Shown: positions 21,538 through 31,620, counted from the first letter of the stretch. The stretch: DNA of 59,650 bases from Pseudooctadecabacter sp. (GCF_020627745.1 NZ_JAHDGE010000012.1:1-59650); one strand, 5' to 3'. Made by a program: numbers and translations. Notes: generated by a model from the letters alone, not told the origin.

Positions 21538-22141
21538 TCACGGCCAGTCCCGGGGTGGCGTTGATCGTCACCACCTCCGCCGCCGCCTCATTGGAGGACC
21601 CGATAAAATCGCGCATGGACATGGTGGCTTCCGTGACCTCCCAACGCAGGCCGTGGGTTGTGACCACGGGCTCGGCCAATGGCATCAGGGATATGCGCAA
21701 ACCCACCGGCACCGTCATCGTAATCTGATCCGGCACCACGAAGACCAGATCATCCTCCCCGAGCAACACAACAGGCCGGTCGTATTTCTGCAAAACATGC
21801 AACGCCGCCATCGCGTGATCCAGCCGCTGGCCCAAAAACCCCACGCCGATGATCAAAGGCGCATCGATGTTGCGCAGCGCCTTGTCGAAATCCGTGCTGT
21901 CCTGCTCCGCGATCTGATGCAGAACGTCACTGTAAGCGTCCTTGGCGGCCTCCGACACCGAATCCATGTCCCCGATCACAGCCACCGGATCAAGGCCCGC
22001 CCAAAGGGCCGTGTCCGCGCCCCCGTCGGCACAAACCACATCCGCGCCATATTTTAACGCTTCCGTAATCAGACTGTGGGCAACCTGCGCCCCACCGATC
22101 AGCGTGATTGGCTTGGGACTTGAAACAATGGGGCTGTTCAC
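21473..22141 (-). CDS. thiN: Thiamine diphosphokinase
   Basis: The 222-residue enzyme would phosphorylate thiamine to thiamine diphosphate. Family stretches visible are CADGGADTALWAGLDPVAVIGDMDS (written here as two parts: CADGGADTAL and VIGDMDS), the STDFDKAL motif near residue 83, and the LGQRLDHAM segment near 105. It is cytoplasmic and stands alone, with its 3' end overlapping the convergent EamA gene. No TPP riboswitch was recognised upstream. Confidence 0.93.
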   Translation of the reverse strand: MNSPIVSSPKPITLIGGAQVAHSLITEALKYGADVVCADGGADTALWAGLDPVAVIGDMDSVSEAAKDAYSDVLHQIAEQDSTDFDKALRNIDAPLIIGVGFLGQRLDHAMAALHVLQKYDRPVVLLGEDDLVFVVPDQITMTVPVGLRISLMPLAEPVVTTHGLRWEVTEATMSMRDFIGSSNEAAAEVVTINATPGLAVIMPPEALQTVVAALTGVVPAQ

Positions 22142-22280
22142 GTTTGATTACCTTTGATTTTGGAAACGTGCCCCAATTTGGTCACGAAATAATACCCAAG
22201 ATAACGCGGTTCTGTTCCGGATTGCGAACCAATTGATGGTAAACAGGCTGTCAAAGGTTTGAGTAGAAAGCGAGCTAATC

Positions 22281-24440
22281 ATGGTTGGAACGAGTAAGAT
22301 TCTCACCGTCTCATACGGCACATTTTCGTGCACGTTGGAGGGGTTCGACGATTCCTTCAACACGATGAAGGCGATTGCCGAATACTTCCGCGGCTTGGCC
22401 GCCGATGACAGGTATTTCGGGGCAGAACCCCCCACCCCCGATGCAGAAATGCTGGCCCGGATTGCCGAGAAAGAAATCTCGCGCCGTGTGGATGCCCGTA
22501 TGGAAGACGACGGCATCGTGCTGCGCCCCGCCATGGTGACGGACCAGACGGCCCCTGCCCCTGCAGCCGATGCACCGCAGGCCACCGACGCACCGCAGGC
22601 CACCGACGCACCAGATGCCGAAGACACCCCAAAGACCGAGGACACGCTTAAAGTCGAGGACGCAGCGCAGCCCGCGCAAGACGCACCGGTTGCGGCTGAA
22701 CCACAGATGACAGAGCCGCAAGTGGCCGAGGCACCCGAGGCACCAATCGAGGAGCCCACTCTCCCTGAGAAGGATGTCATCGACCATGCGGCGCGCAAAG
22801 CCGCCCGTAAGGCCGCCCGCCGCGAGGCGAAGGCCGCCGAATTGGCAGCAACCCTTCAGGCAAACGCTGACGCAGACGATGCAGGCAGCGACGCCGAAAT
22901 GACAGACCCGAAGGATGCGGCCGACACCGCCGTGACGGAAGACCCTTCTGCTGACGATATCGCGGCGCAGACCGCGACGCCCGCACCGGCGGAAAATACC
23001 GCTGCACCCGTGGCCGAGGTTCCCGCCCACCCCGACGCGGATAGCCTCGCGGCGAAACTCCAGCGCATACAGGCTGTGGTCGGCCCCGCCGACACTGACC
23101 CTGCCAACGACCTGACAGAGGATTTTCTGCCTGACGGGGCCGCGTTGAACATCGCAGATGAAACAACCGCCGATGTCGTGGTCGAAACGACACCGCAACA
23201 AGACGACGTTCTTCAGGACACGACCCCGACAGGTGAGACCGGCGCTGCGGATGACGTAGCTTCCGCGCCGCAAACCCCTGACATGATTTCCCGCGTGCTG
23301 GCGCGTCAAGCCGCTGAAACGGCGGACGTTACCCCACCCGCCGGGCCCGAAACTGCGCCCGAGGCGATCAGCGAACCGCGCGCCCGCGTCGTTCGGATGA
23401 AACGGGCGGATTTCGAAAAGGCAATGGCGGACCAGTCAGCCACCGCCTCCGCCGCAGAGACCGAAAAAGCCGTACCGCCGGCCGCTCAGGTCAGTGGACC
23501 CAATCTGGGCCTTCTGGATGGCGCGGACGATCTGGATGAATACCTCGAAGACAGCGATTTCGTGGATACCGATCTGGGCGACGATCTGGCGGCCGATCTG
23601 GAACAGATCACGCAGGACGGACCGGACACGCCGGATGTCGCCAACGCCGATGCACCTGTGGCCGATACATCTGTGGCCGATGCTGTGACCGAGGATGACA
23701 CTCCGGCTGCCGAGGTTCCCGCCGAACCTGATGCGGCGGCCTTCCTCGCTGAGGACGAGAACGTCGACGACAAAGCCCTCGATCGCCTCATGTCCGAGGC
23801 CGATGCCCATATGCAGGAACCCGAAGGCAACCGCCGCCGTGAGGCGATTGCGCAACTCAAGGCGGCGGTCGCCGCCAAGGAGGCGGCGCGTCAGGTCGGT
23901 GAGCCTGAGGATGACGGTCAGGATGTGGAAAACGCGTTCCGCAACGATCTGTCAGAGGCTGTGCGCCCCGAAGGCGGCCCCCGCCCCCGCCCTGTCGTGC
24001 GCGCGGCCTCCCGGACAGAACGCCCGCGCCCCGCACCGCTGAAACTGGTGGCCGCCCAGCGTGTGGACCTGCCAGCACCGACAGGCGAGGCGAAAGATGG
24101 CCCCGTAACCCCGCGCCGTGTGGCCACACGTCCCGCAGCCGCAGCCCAGCCTGCCGCCGATTCCTTTGCGGAATTTGCCGACAACATGGGTGCGCGTGAT
24201 CTGCCGGACCTCCTCGAGGCTGCGGCGGCCTATACGTCTTTTGTCGAAGGCGCTGGCGAATTCTCCCGTCCGCAGATCCTGCGGCGCGTGCGCTCTGTCG
24301 CGGCAACCGATTTCAACCGCGAAGACGGTTTGCGAAGCTTTGCCGAACTTCTGCGCGAAGGAAAGTTTACCAAAATCCGCAATGGCAGGTTTCAGGTGGC
24401 CGATGACAGCCGGTTCAATCCGGAACGTCAGGCCAGCTAG
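22281..24440 (+). CDS. Long acidic, mostly disordered conserved protein
   Basis: The 719-residue product has a folded-looking N-terminus (about 1-80, YGTFSCTLEGFDDSFNTMK, ending near EISRRVDARM) and a folded-looking C-terminus (about 630-719, from FAEFADNMGARDLPDLLEAA to RFQVADD). Between them lies a long Ala/Asp/Glu/Pro-rich linker that includes a perfect 18-bp tandem duplication (22572-22607, APQATD twice). It has no signal peptide or membrane helix. I recognise both ends as a pattern seen in Rhodobacterales but know no function. Strong acidity would fit a nucleoid, DNA-mimic or scaffold role, but this is speculation. Confidence 0.85.
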   Translation: MVGTSKILTVSYGTFSCTLEGFDDSFNTMKAIAEYFRGLAADDRYFGAEPPTPDAEMLARIAEKEISRRVDARMEDDGIVLRPAMVTDQTAPAPAADAPQATDAPQATDAPDAEDTPKTEDTLKVEDAAQPAQDAPVAAEPQMTEPQVAEAPEAPIEEPTLPEKDVIDHAARKAARKAARREAKAAELAATLQANADADDAGSDAEMTDPKDAADTAVTEDPSADDIAAQTATPAPAENTAAPVAEVPAHPDADSLAAKLQRIQAVVGPADTDPANDLTEDFLPDGAALNIADETTADVVVETTPQQDDVLQDTTPTGETGAADDVASAPQTPDMISRVLARQAAETADVTPPAGPETAPEAISEPRARVVRMKRADFEKAMADQSATASAAETEKAVPPAAQVSGPNLGLLDGADDLDEYLEDSDFVDTDLGDDLAADLEQITQDGPDTPDVANADAPVADTSVADAVTEDDTPAAEVPAEPDAAAFLAEDENVDDKALDRLMSEADAHMQEPEGNRRREAIAQLKAAVAAKEAARQVGEPEDDGQDVENAFRNDLSEAVRPEGGPRPRPVVRAASRTERPRPAPLKLVAAQRVDLPAPTGEAKDGPVTPRRVATRPAAAAQPAADSFAEFADNMGARDLPDLLEAAAAYTSFVEGAGEFSRPQILRRVRSVAATDFNREDGLRSFAELLREGKFTKIRNGRFQVADDSRFNPERQAS

Positions 24441-24461
24441 GACGGCACCCTTTCGAAATCA

Positions 24462-24494
24462 AAACGGCGCGCGGTTCACATCCGCGCGCCGTTT
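24462..24494. terminator. Bidirectional hairpin terminator
   Basis: A perfect 13-bp stem (AAACGGCGCGCGG with its complement) and a 7-base loop sit 21 bp after the acidic-protein stop. Flanking A and T runs are short. Confidence 0.75.
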
Positions 24495-24509
24495 GCATGT
24501 CCGGCCATG

Positions 24510-24532
24510 TTTTCTCTGGTTCAAAAATACCT
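24510..24532 (+). repeat. Dispersed intergenic motif, copy C
   Basis: TTTTCTCTGGTTCAAAAATA followed by CCT matches copy B (6881-6903) and the reverse complement of copy H (53746-53780). It lies between convergent genes. Confidence 0.8.
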
Positions 24533-24606
24533 GAAAACCAACGGCCCACAGTCAGGCGACCCGCGTATGAACTGGCCCTCTCACATCCCCTCACGCGCGA
24601 CCGAAT

Positions 24607-24629
24607 AAAAAACCGCGCCGCGCAGCGGC
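24607..24629 (-). terminator. Terminator of the purA-DUF2842 operon
   Basis: On the minus strand GCCGC-TGC-GCGGC is followed by GCGG and TTTTTT, 24 bp after the DUF2842 stop. Confidence 0.7.
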
Positions 24630-24652
24630 ACCGCCGGATCAGGGGCCGTGGC

Positions 24653-24877
24653 TCAGGTGTCGGGGTCGGGTTGGCCGATGCCCTTGAAGATAAATTTGAA
24701 CGGCAAGGCCCACAAAATCCCCAGCCCGATATAGATGCCCAGTTCCACCCACAGCGGCGGTCGGTCAAGCGGGTCGGGATAAAGCCAGTTCAGGATCGAC
24801 ACAGACAAGATCACGTACACCGGCAACCCCACCAAAAGGATCACCAAAGCCCAACGTTTGCGTGCCTTGTGGGTCAT
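24653..24877 (-). CDS. DUF2842 small membrane protein
   Basis: A 74-residue protein with two membrane helices (about 9-30 and 42-62), a basic N-terminus (MTHKARKRW) and a short tail. It fits DUF2842, known from alphaproteobacteria. It follows purA by 15 bp on the same strand and probably shares its transcript. Function unknown. Confidence 0.88.
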   Translation of the reverse strand: MTHKARKRWALVILLVGLPVYVILSVSILNWLYPDPLDRPPLWVELGIYIGLGILWALPFKFIFKGIGQPDPDT

Positions 24878-24892
24878 CTATCCGGGTGCCTT

Positions 24893-26185
24893 TCAGTCCG
24901 CAAATGGGTCGGTCACAAGGATCGTGTCCTCGCGTTCGGGTGATGTAGACACTAGCGCCACGGGACAATCGATCAACTCTTCCACGCGGCGCACGTATTT
25001 GATCGCCGCCGCAGGCAGATCCGCCCAGGACCGCGCGCCTTCGGTGCTTTCCGACCATCCGGGCATTTCTTCATATATCGGTGTGCACCGCGCCTGTTGA
25101 TCGGCAGCGGTTGGCAGATAATCCAGACGCTCGCCGTCCAGATCGTAGCCGACGCAGATTTTCAGGGTCTCGAACCCGTCCAGAACGTCCAGCTTTGTCA
25201 GACAGATGCCCGTGATGCCGGACGTGGCACAGGTCTGGCGCAGCAAGGCCGCGTCAAACCACCCACAGCGCCGTTTGCGGCCCGTGGTGGTGCCAAATTC
25301 ATGGCCGCGTTCGCCCAGCCGTTGGCCGTCGGCATCTTCCAGTTCGGTGGGAAACGGGCCTTCACCCACGCGGGTGGTGTAGGCCTTCACGATGCCAAGG
25401 ACATAATCAATCGCCGTGGGGCCAAGGCCCACACCGGTTGCGGCCTGTCCGGCAATCACGTTGGAGGATGTGACAAATGGATAGGTGCCAAAATCAATAT
25501 CCAGCAACGCGCCTTGCGCGCCTTCAAACAGGATCCTTTTGCCGGCCTTTCGTTTTTCCGCCAGCACCTTCCAGACAGGTGCTGCGAAGGGCAGAATTTT
25601 GGGGGCAATGTCGCGCAACTGGGCGATCAGCGCATCGCGGTCGATCTCTTCCAGACCCAGCCCTTTGCGCAGCGCGTTATGATGGATCAAGGCGCGTTCC
25701 ACGCGCAGCACCAGCGTGGCATCGTCGGCCAGATCGGCGACACGGATGACGCGACGGCCCACCTTGTCTTCATAGCACGGCCCGATCCCGCGTCCGGTCG
25801 TGCCGATTTTGGCGACGGAATTCTGACCCTCACGCGCGCGGTCCAACTCTCCGTGGAAGGGCAGGATCAACGGCGTATTTTCGGCAATCATCAGGGTGTC
25901 CGGCGTGATCTTGACGCCCTGCGCCTCGATCGTGTCGATTTCGTTCAGCAGATGCCACGGGTCCAGCACCACGCCATTGCCGATGACCGACAGTTTGCCG
26001 CCCCGCACCACACCTGACGGCAGGGCATGCAACTTGTAAACCTCGCCATCAATGACCAGCGTATGTCCGGCATTATGTCCGCCCTGAAACCGCGCGATCA
26101 CATCCGCCCGTTCGGAGAGCCAGTCCACGATCTTGCCCTTGCCTTCGTCGCCCCACTGAGCGCCGACAACCACCACATTTGCCAT
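24893..26185 (-). CDS. purA: Adenylosuccinate synthase
   Basis: PurA joins IMP and aspartate with GTP hydrolysis, the first committed step to AMP. The 430-residue length is standard. The phosphate loop [15 protein letters not shown] lies at residues 8-22, the GGHNAGHT motif near 38, and the [14 protein letters not shown] stretch near 300. The ATG at 26185 is chosen because it yields the canonical MANVVVVG start; the frame continues upstream without homology. Confidence 0.98.
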   Translation of the reverse strand: MANVVVVGAQWGDEGKGKIVDWLSERADVIARFQGGHNAGHTLVIDGEVYKLHALPSGVVRGGKLSVIGNGVVLDPWHLLNEIDTIEAQGVKITPDTLMIAENTPLILPFHGELDRAREGQNSVAKIGTTGRGIGPCYEDKVGRRVIRVADLADDATLVLRVERALIHHNALRKGLGLEEIDRDALIAQLRDIAPKILPFAAPVWKVLAEKRKAGKRILFEGAQGALLDIDFGTYPFVTSSNVIAGQAATGVGLGPTAIDYVLGIVKAYTTRVGEGPFPTELEDADGQRLGERGHEFGTTTGRKRRCGWFDAALLRQTCATSGITGICLTKLDVLDGFETLKICVGYDLDGERLDYLPTAADQQARCTPIYEEMPGWSESTEGARSWADLPAAAIKYVRRVEELIDCPVALVSTSPEREDTILVTDPFAD

Positions 26186-26332
26186 CTTTGACAGGCCCCT
26201 TCTTTTCAGAAATCCGCGCTCCTCATAGGGCATCATGCGCGAGGGGGAAAGCAGGCATTTGAGGCATCCTCTGGACAGGGGCCACAACCACCGCCATCTT
26301 GGCCGCAAATCCACGACCCAAGGCCCTATTTC

Positions 26333-26731
26333 ATGACCGGATTCCTTTTGCGCTGGCTGTTTGCGTTTGTGTTGCTTGCCGTCACCTACAATCCCACGCC
26401 GTACAATTACATCCGCTGGGTCCAGCAGAACGGATCCGAAACCGTCTCCATCGCCGTTCTGGGCGGTCTGGTTCTGCTGGTGGGGTACGTTATCTACCTG
26501 CGCGCGACGATGCGGTCGATCGGAGTGGTCGGCATGGCGCTTGTGCTGGGGTTGGTCGCGGCCTGCCTTTGGGTGGCCTTTGATCTGGGATGGGTCAGTT
26601 TCGAAGACCCGACCGCCAACACGTGGATCGGACTTGTTGCATTGTCACTGGTGCTTGGGATCGGGCTAAGCTGGTCGCACGTCCGTCGCCGTCTGTCCGG
26701 TCAGGCGGATATGGATGATGTGGCGGATTGA
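26333..26731 (+). CDS. DUF6524-like four-helix membrane protein
   Basis: The 132-residue protein has four predicted membrane helices with a short acidic tail (QADMDDVAD). The N-terminal TYNPTPYNY segment between the first helix and the second is characteristic of a small conserved family (DUF6524 as I recall it). It stands alone, divergent from purA and convergent (8-bp gap) with the next gene. Function unknown. Confidence 0.75.
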   Translation: MTGFLLRWLFAFVLLAVTYNPTPYNYIRWVQQNGSETVSIAVLGGLVLLVGYVIYLRATMRSIGVVGMALVLGLVAACLWVAFDLGWVSFEDPTANTWIGLVALSLVLGIGLSWSHVRRRLSGQADMDDVAD

Positions 26732-26739
26732 CCAATCCC

Positions 26740-27435
26740 CTAGGGGATCGTGAACAAGACGGCTATGGATGCAAACACCAGCACCGCACCGACAATGCGC
26801 CCTATCCCGATAGGCGACCCCCAGTATCCTTGTTTCTCGGGCAATCCTCCGATAACGGCCAGCAAAATGACCATCTGCAGGATCAGATAATCCTCACCAA
26901 TGCCCCGCCCGTCATCGGTCAGCTGAACGTCTGAGGCCATGGCCAGTATCAATGCGGCAGCGAGAGGCGGAAACCACATGAACCCTGTCCGCAAGACGAC
27001 ATTGCCGGTTCTCAGTCGGTCAAGGTCAAGATAGAGGTTCGCCACATCGGGCGTGGCAACAGGGAACCGGAACGCCAGTGCAGCGCCGAAGGCCAGACTG
27101 ACGACAAACCAGATCGTCACGTGCCGGAATATGAATTCAGGATCCTGGGGCCACAGAACAAGGGTCGTCGACAGCCAGTAATAACTGGCCATCGTGACAA
27201 AGGCGAAAATCCGGAAACGGGGGCCAAGAACAGCCCTCATGCGGGGCGACGACAAGGACGCAAGGCGGTCGATCATCAAGAATGGAACGGCAATCACCAA
27301 GGCCATCTGCATCAGCCAGTGTCGATCAAACGTCCCGCCAAAGACCCATTCGAACAGCGCCGCCAGTCCCCCGAACCCGATCGCGCTGAGGTACGTGGTC
27401 TGGATCACGCGGTTCTTCTTTACAGCGTCCGACAT
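26740..27435 (-). CDS. Multi-pass membrane protein of unknown function
   Basis: The 231-residue product has about six membrane helices, with an acidic loop before the fifth (SDVQLTDDGRGIGED). The ATG at 27435 is preceded by AAGGAA and starts the MSDAVKKN tail; the frame runs further upstream to 27525 without support. I do not recognise the family. Its neighbours (DUF6524-like, secG) give no clear functional link. Confidence 0.7.
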   Translation of the reverse strand: MSDAVKKNRVIQTTYLSAIGFGGLAALFEWVFGGTFDRHWLMQMALVIAVPFLMIDRLASLSSPRMRAVLGPRFRIFAFVTMASYYWLSTTLVLWPQDPEFIFRHVTIWFVVSLAFGAALAFRFPVATPDVANLYLDLDRLRTGNVVLRTGFMWFPPLAAALILAMASDVQLTDDGRGIGEDYLILQMVILLAVIGGLPEKQGYWGSPIGIGRIVGAVLVFASIAVLFTIP

Positions 27436-27592
27436 GGCAACCGTTCCTTGTGCGCAAGATGGACCGCGACGAAAACAGGCCGTCCGACCAAGGTCAAGCG
27501 TGACCAAGACCGCAAATCGGGCCATTCAAGGGGTTGCGACGCCGCCCGTTCGCTTCTAGATACCGCCTGTCCCATCGCCAAAGGCTCTATCC

Positions 27593-27958
27593 ATGGAAAA
27601 TCTCGTCCTCGTTGTTCACCTTCTCCTCGCGCTTGCGTTGATTGGTGTGGTGCTGTTGCAGCGCTCTGAGGGCGGTGGTCTGGGCATTGGCGGCGGCGGC
27701 GGCGGGGCCATGACCGGACGTGCGGCTGCGACCGCTTTGGGTAAGGTCACTTGGCTGCTGGCCATTGCGTTTATCTGCACCTCGGTGGCGCTGACGATCC
27801 TGTCGGCTTCGCAGGCCAGTGATGCGTCCGTGGTGGACGGGGACGCGCTGTTGCCCCCTGCGTCCGAAGGGGTCGAAACACCTAGCGCGGGCGACAGCCT
27901 GTTGCCGCCTTCGGTGGGCACGCCCAGTGACACACCTTTGGTTCCGGACGCCGATTAA
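27593..27958 (+). CDS. secG: Preprotein translocase subunit SecG
   Basis: The 121-residue SecG has two membrane helices (about 2-20 and 50-70) joined by the typical Gly-rich loop (GGGLGIGGGGGGAMTGRAA). An acidic/Pro/Ser-rich tail of about 50 residues is longer than in E. coli. It is part of the SecYEG channel in the inner membrane. It lies 205 bp upstream of pyrG, the arrangement usual in alphaproteobacteria. Confidence 0.95.
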   Translation: MENLVLVVHLLLALALIGVVLLQRSEGGGLGIGGGGGGAMTGRAAATALGKVTWLLAIAFICTSVALTILSASQASDASVVDGDALLPPASEGVETPSAGDSLLPPSVGTPSDTPLVPDAD

Positions 27959-28163
27959 ACCACGACACATTGTGGGCCAAAGGCCCGCATCATCACGATA
28001 TTGCGGTTTCTGACCGCTCTTTCGTCACGGGTTGGTTGCCACGGGGCTGCGAATCCGGATAGACTTAAATCCCGTGATACATGCAATCCGGCGCGCGCGT
28101 CGGGCGGCATTTCAACAAAAATTCGACGGCAGATTTGCCGGGTTCACGGGGGACTTTCAGGCC

Positions 28164-29807
28164 ATGGCGCGTTTCGTATTTATCACCGGCGGTGTGGTGT
28201 CGTCCTTGGGCAAAGGGCTTGCGTCGGCGGCACTCGGGTCGCTTTTGCAGGCGCGCGGGTTTTCGGTGCGGTTGCGCAAACTTGACCCCTACCTGAACGT
28301 CGATCCGGGCACGATGTCGCCTTTCGAACATGGCGAGGTCTTTGTGACCGATGACGGGGCCGAAACCGATCTGGACCTAGGCCACTACGAACGGTTCACC
28401 GGCGTGCCTGCGCGCATGACCGATTCCGTGTCATCCGGCCGCGTCTATTCCAACGTGTTGGAAAAGGAACGACGCGGCGATTATCTGGGCAAGACCATTC
28501 AGGTGGTTCCCCATGTGACCAATGAAATCAAGGATTTCATCGACATCGGCGACGACGAGGTCGATTTCATGTTGTGTGAAATCGGCGGCACCGTGGGCGA
28601 CATCGAGGGCCTGCCCTTTTTCGAAGCCATCCGCCAGTTCAGCCACGACAAACCCCGCGGCCAGTGCATTTTCATGCATCTGACACTGCTGCCCTATCTG
28701 GCAGCGTCGGGGGAGCTGAAAACGAAGCCCACCCAGCACTCGGTCAAGGAATTGCAGTCCATCGGCATTGCACCCGACATTCTGGTCTGCCGGTCTGAGC
28801 AGCCGATCCCGGAAAAAGAACGCGAAAAAATCGCGTTGTTCTGCAACGTGCGCAAAGACGCCGTTGTCGCGGCCTATGACCTGAAATCCATCTATGAGGC
28901 CCCGCTGGCCTACCACGAACAGGGCCTTGATCAGGCGGTGCTTGATGCCTTTAACATCACCCCTGCCCCCAAGCCCGATCTGTCTGTCTGGCATGATGTC
29001 TATGACCGCATCCACAACACCGATGGTGAGGTGAATGTGGCCATCGTCGGCAAGTACACCCAGCTTGAGGACGCGTATAAGTCCATCAAGGAGGCCCTGA
29101 CCCACGGCGGCATGGCCAACCGCGTCAAGGTCAACGTATCATGGGTCGATGCGGAGGTTTTCGACCGCGAAGATGCAGCCCCCCACCTTGAAGGTTATCA
29201 CGCCATTCTGGTTCCGGGCGGGTTTGGCGAACGCGGCACCGAGGGCAAGATCAAGGCGGCTGAATTCGCACGGACACGTAAAATTCCCTACCTCGGGATC
29301 TGTCTGGGGATGCAGATGGCTGTGATCGAGGCCGCGCGCAATGTGGCCGGCATGGCCGAGGCCGGGTCGGAAGAGTTCGACCATGAGGCCGGCAAAAAGC
29401 GGTTCGAGCCTGTGGTCTATCACCTCAAGGAATGGGTGCAGGGCAATGCCAAGGTCCAGCGCAAGGCCGATGACGACAAGGGCGGCACCATGCGTTTGGG
29501 CGCCTATGACGCAACCCTGACCAAGGGGTCCAGAGTGGCAGAGGTCTATGGCACCACGTCGATCGAGGAACGTCACCGTCACCGCTATGAGGTGGACGTG
29601 AAGTATCGGGACAAACTGGAAACGGCGGGGCTGTGTTTCTCTGGTATGTCGCCCGATGGACGTCTGCCGGAAATTGTCGAGTGGTCTGATCACCCGTGGT
29701 TTATCGGGGTGCAGTTCCACCCCGAGCTGAAATCCAAACCCTTTGCACCCCATCCGCTGTTTGCCGATTTCGTGCGCGCTGCGCTGGAAACGTCGCGTTT
29801 GGTGTGA
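28164..29807 (+). CDS. pyrG: CTP synthase
   Basis: PyrG aminates UTP to CTP using glutamine and ATP. The 547 residues contain the ligase domain with [11 protein letters not shown] near the N-terminus and the class I amidotransferase domain with catalytic Cys in YLGICLGMQ and the His/Glu pair in FHPELKSKP. The ATG at 28164 gives the universal [10 protein letters not shown] start; the frame stays open for 44 codons upstream without homology. A stem-loop follows the stop. Confidence 0.98.
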   Translation: MARFVFITGGVVSSLGKGLASAALGSLLQARGFSVRLRKLDPYLNVDPGTMSPFEHGEVFVTDDGAETDLDLGHYERFTGVPARMTDSVSSGRVYSNVLEKERRGDYLGKTIQVVPHVTNEIKDFIDIGDDEVDFMLCEIGGTVGDIEGLPFFEAIRQFSHDKPRGQCIFMHLTLLPYLAASGELKTKPTQHSVKELQSIGIAPDILVCRSEQPIPEKEREKIALFCNVRKDAVVAAYDLKSIYEAPLAYHEQGLDQAVLDAFNITPAPKPDLSVWHDVYDRIHNTDGEVNVAIVGKYTQLEDAYKSIKEALTHGGMANRVKVNVSWVDAEVFDREDAAPHLEGYHAILVPGGFGERGTEGKIKAAEFARTRKIPYLGICLGMQMAVIEAARNVAGMAEAGSEEFDHEAGKKRFEPVVYHLKEWVQGNAKVQRKADDDKGGTMRLGAYDATLTKGSRVAEVYGTTSIEERHRHRYEVDVKYRDKLETAGLCFSGMSPDGRLPEIVEWSDHPWFIGVQFHPELKSKPFAPHPLFADFVRAALETSRLV

Positions 29808-29816
29808 TGTGGTGAA

Positions 29817-29845
29817 GGATCGAATGGGCTTCGCCCATCCGATCC
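29817..29845 (+). terminator. Stem-loop after pyrG
   Basis: Arms GGATCGAATGGGC and GCCCATCCGATCC pair with one mismatch around TTC, 10 bp past the pyrG stop. No T-run follows, so it may protect the 3' end instead of terminating. Confidence 0.55.
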
Positions 29846-29846
29846 G

Positions 29847-29894
29847 CTGGGGCGCTGCCCCAGACCCCGGAGTTTTCGGATCAGAAGAATGAAG
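29847..29894 (-). repeat. Dispersed intergenic motif, copy D, with GC hairpin
   Basis: Read on the minus strand it runs CTTCATTCTTCTGATCCGAA then AACTCCGGGG and ends in the hairpin CTGGGGC-AGC-GCCCCAG (29847-29863). This is the same order as copy A. It ends about 10 bp before the rlmJ start. Confidence 0.75.
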
Positions 29895-29904
29895 GGGCGC
29901 GTCC

Positions 29905-30672
29905 ATGCTGTCGTATCAACATGCTTATCATGCAGGCAATCTGGCGGATGTGCACAAGCACGCAGCCCTTGCCTGGGTCCTGTCCTATATGACCCGCAAG
30001 GACAAGCCGCTGACCTATGTGGAAACCCATGGGGGCCGCGGACTTTATGATCTGTCGGCGCCCGAGGCGGTGAAGACCGCAGAGGCCGCAGCGGGGATTG
30101 AATCTGTCGCGGCTTGGTTTGAGGGCACGGCCTACGGGGATGTTCTGGCCGCCTGTGAGGCCGAACACGGGGACCGTGCCTATCCCGGCAGCCCGTGGAT
30201 CGCGTCCCATCTGCTGCGAGGCGATGATGTGCTGCATATCGCCGAGTTGCACCCGCAAGAGCATGACGCCTTGCTGGATAGCGTGCCTGCCGCCTACATC
30301 CATCATCAAGACGGGTTCGACATGGCCTATTCCGTTTGCCCGCCCATGCCGCGCCGGGGGCTCATGATGGTGGACCCGTCGTACGAGGTGAAAGACGAAT
30401 ATCTGGAGGTGCCCAAGCACCTGATAAAAATCGCCAAAAGCTGGCCGGTGGGCGTGATGATGCTGTGGTATCCTGTGTTGACCGACGACCGTCACCGGCC
30501 GATGGTCAGAACGCTGGGCCGTGCGTTTCCTGACGCGCTGCGCCACGAGGTCGGCTTTGCCCCCGCGCGGGAAGGGCACCGGATGGTCGGCTCCGGCCTG
30601 TTTGTGGTGAACCCGCCGTGGGGGCTGGATGAGATGCTGGGCACATTGGCGACGCGATTTAAGTCGCTTTGA
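29905..30672 (+). CDS. rlmJ: 23S rRNA (adenine(2030)-N6)-methyltransferase
   Basis: RlmJ methylates A2030 of 23S rRNA with S-adenosylmethionine. The 255 residues show the family start LSYQHAYHAGNLADVHKH, the YVETHGGRGLYDL cofactor segment, and the WYP and NPPW segments near the C-terminus. The catalytic motif reads DPSYE in place of the E. coli DPPYE. TerB-like gene 1 starts 38 bp after its stop. Confidence 0.93.
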   Translation: MLSYQHAYHAGNLADVHKHAALAWVLSYMTRKDKPLTYVETHGGRGLYDLSAPEAVKTAEAAAGIESVAAWFEGTAYGDVLAACEAEHGDRAYPGSPWIASHLLRGDDVLHIAELHPQEHDALLDSVPAAYIHHQDGFDMAYSVCPPMPRRGLMMVDPSYEVKDEYLEVPKHLIKIAKSWPVGVMMLWYPVLTDDRHRPMVRTLGRAFPDALRHEVGFAPAREGHRMVGSGLFVVNPPWGLDEMLGTLATRFKSL

Positions 30673-30710
30673 GGCTTGCCCCCGCGCGGGGTCTGCCTAA
30701 ACTCCATCCC

Positions 30711-31139
30711 ATGTTTGACCGTATCATTGCCCGCCTGCGGGCCGCCGCCACCGAAATCACCCCTATGCCAGACGCCGACGCACGTCACGCGTTGGGCGCG
30801 CTTCTGGTGCGGGTGGCCAAGGCCGACGGGGCCTATCTGTTTCAGGAGATCGAGGAGATCGACCACCTGCTGGCCGATCTTTATGCGCTGAACGCGGTGG
30901 AGGCCGCCAAGATGCGGGCGGAATGCGAACGGCTTGAAGGGGCGATGCCCGACACCCAAGAATTGGCCGGCGTTTTGAGCACTGCGATTTCGCCCGAAGA
31001 ACGGGATTTGTTCGTGCGCGCCCTGTGGCAGGTCGCGGATGCGGACGGCCAACGTCATGAGCGTGAACAGCAGGTGGTGGCCATCGCCACCGAAACGTTC
31101 GGCATGGCGCCGGAGGCTGCGGCGGCCTTGCGCGGCTAA
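30711..31139 (+). CDS. TerB-like protein 1
   Basis: The 142-residue all-helical protein carries the repeated signature of the tellurite-resistance TerB/DjlA family: ARHALGALLVRVAKADGAY early and RALWQVADADGQRHERE late, with acidic residues positioned to bind metal. The ATG at 30711 follows the conserved start seen in the next gene (MF-x-R). No other ter genes are present, so tellurite resistance is unlikely; a general stress or metal-linked role is inferred from the family. Confidence 0.87.
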   Translation: MFDRIIARLRAAATEITPMPDADARHALGALLVRVAKADGAYLFQEIEEIDHLLADLYALNAVEAAKMRAECERLEGAMPDTQELAGVLSTAISPEERDLFVRALWQVADADGQRHEREQQVVAIATETFGMAPEAAAALRG

Positions 31140-31177
31140 GGGTTGGCCTTTTTGGCAGGCCTGCCTATATCCACCCC

Positions 31178-31618
31178 ATGTTTGCTGATTTGTTCAAGCG
31201 CCTGACCGCGCCCGACCCCGCCCCTTTGTCTGACACCGACGCCCGCGTGGCCCTTGGCGCGCTTCTTGTGCGGATTGCGCGCACGGATGGCACCTATGAT
31301 CCCGACGAAAAGGCCCAGATCGACGCGGTTTTGATGTCGCGCTACGGGCTGTCCGACACCGGCGCGCAAGCGCTGCGCACCGAGTGTGAGGCAGCGGAGG
31401 CCGAGGCCCCGGATACCGTACGCTTCACCCGCGCCATCAAGGATGCGGTGCCCTATGACGACCGGATGGGCGTGATTGAGGCCCTATGGACGGTGGTCAT
31501 GGCCGATGGCAAACGGGACAAGGCCGAAGACGCGCTGTTGCGGATGGTGGCACCCATGTTGGGCGTGTCCGATCAGGACAGCCACAAAGCGCGGTTGCGC
31601 GTCTCGTCCGACGACTAG
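31178..31618 (+). CDS. TerB-like protein 2 (tandem paralogue)
   Basis: The 146-residue protein repeats the layout of the preceding gene: ARVALGALLVRIARTDGTYDPDEK and EALWTVVMADGKRDKAEDALL (given as two separate segments). The adjacent positions and shared motifs point to a duplication. Its stop lies two bases before the start of the PhnD-like gene, suggesting one transcript. Confidence 0.87.
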   Translation: MFADLFKRLTAPDPAPLSDTDARVALGALLVRIARTDGTYDPDEKAQIDAVLMSRYGLSDTGAQALRTECEAAEAEAPDTVRFTRAIKDAVPYDDRMGVIEALWTVVMADGKRDKAEDALLRMVAPMLGVSDQDSHKARLRVSSDD

Positions 31619-31620
31619 TC

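Noticed and set aside
30711-31618. Tellurite resistance operon
   Set aside because: Only TerB-like proteins are present; no TerA, TerC, TerD or TerZ.
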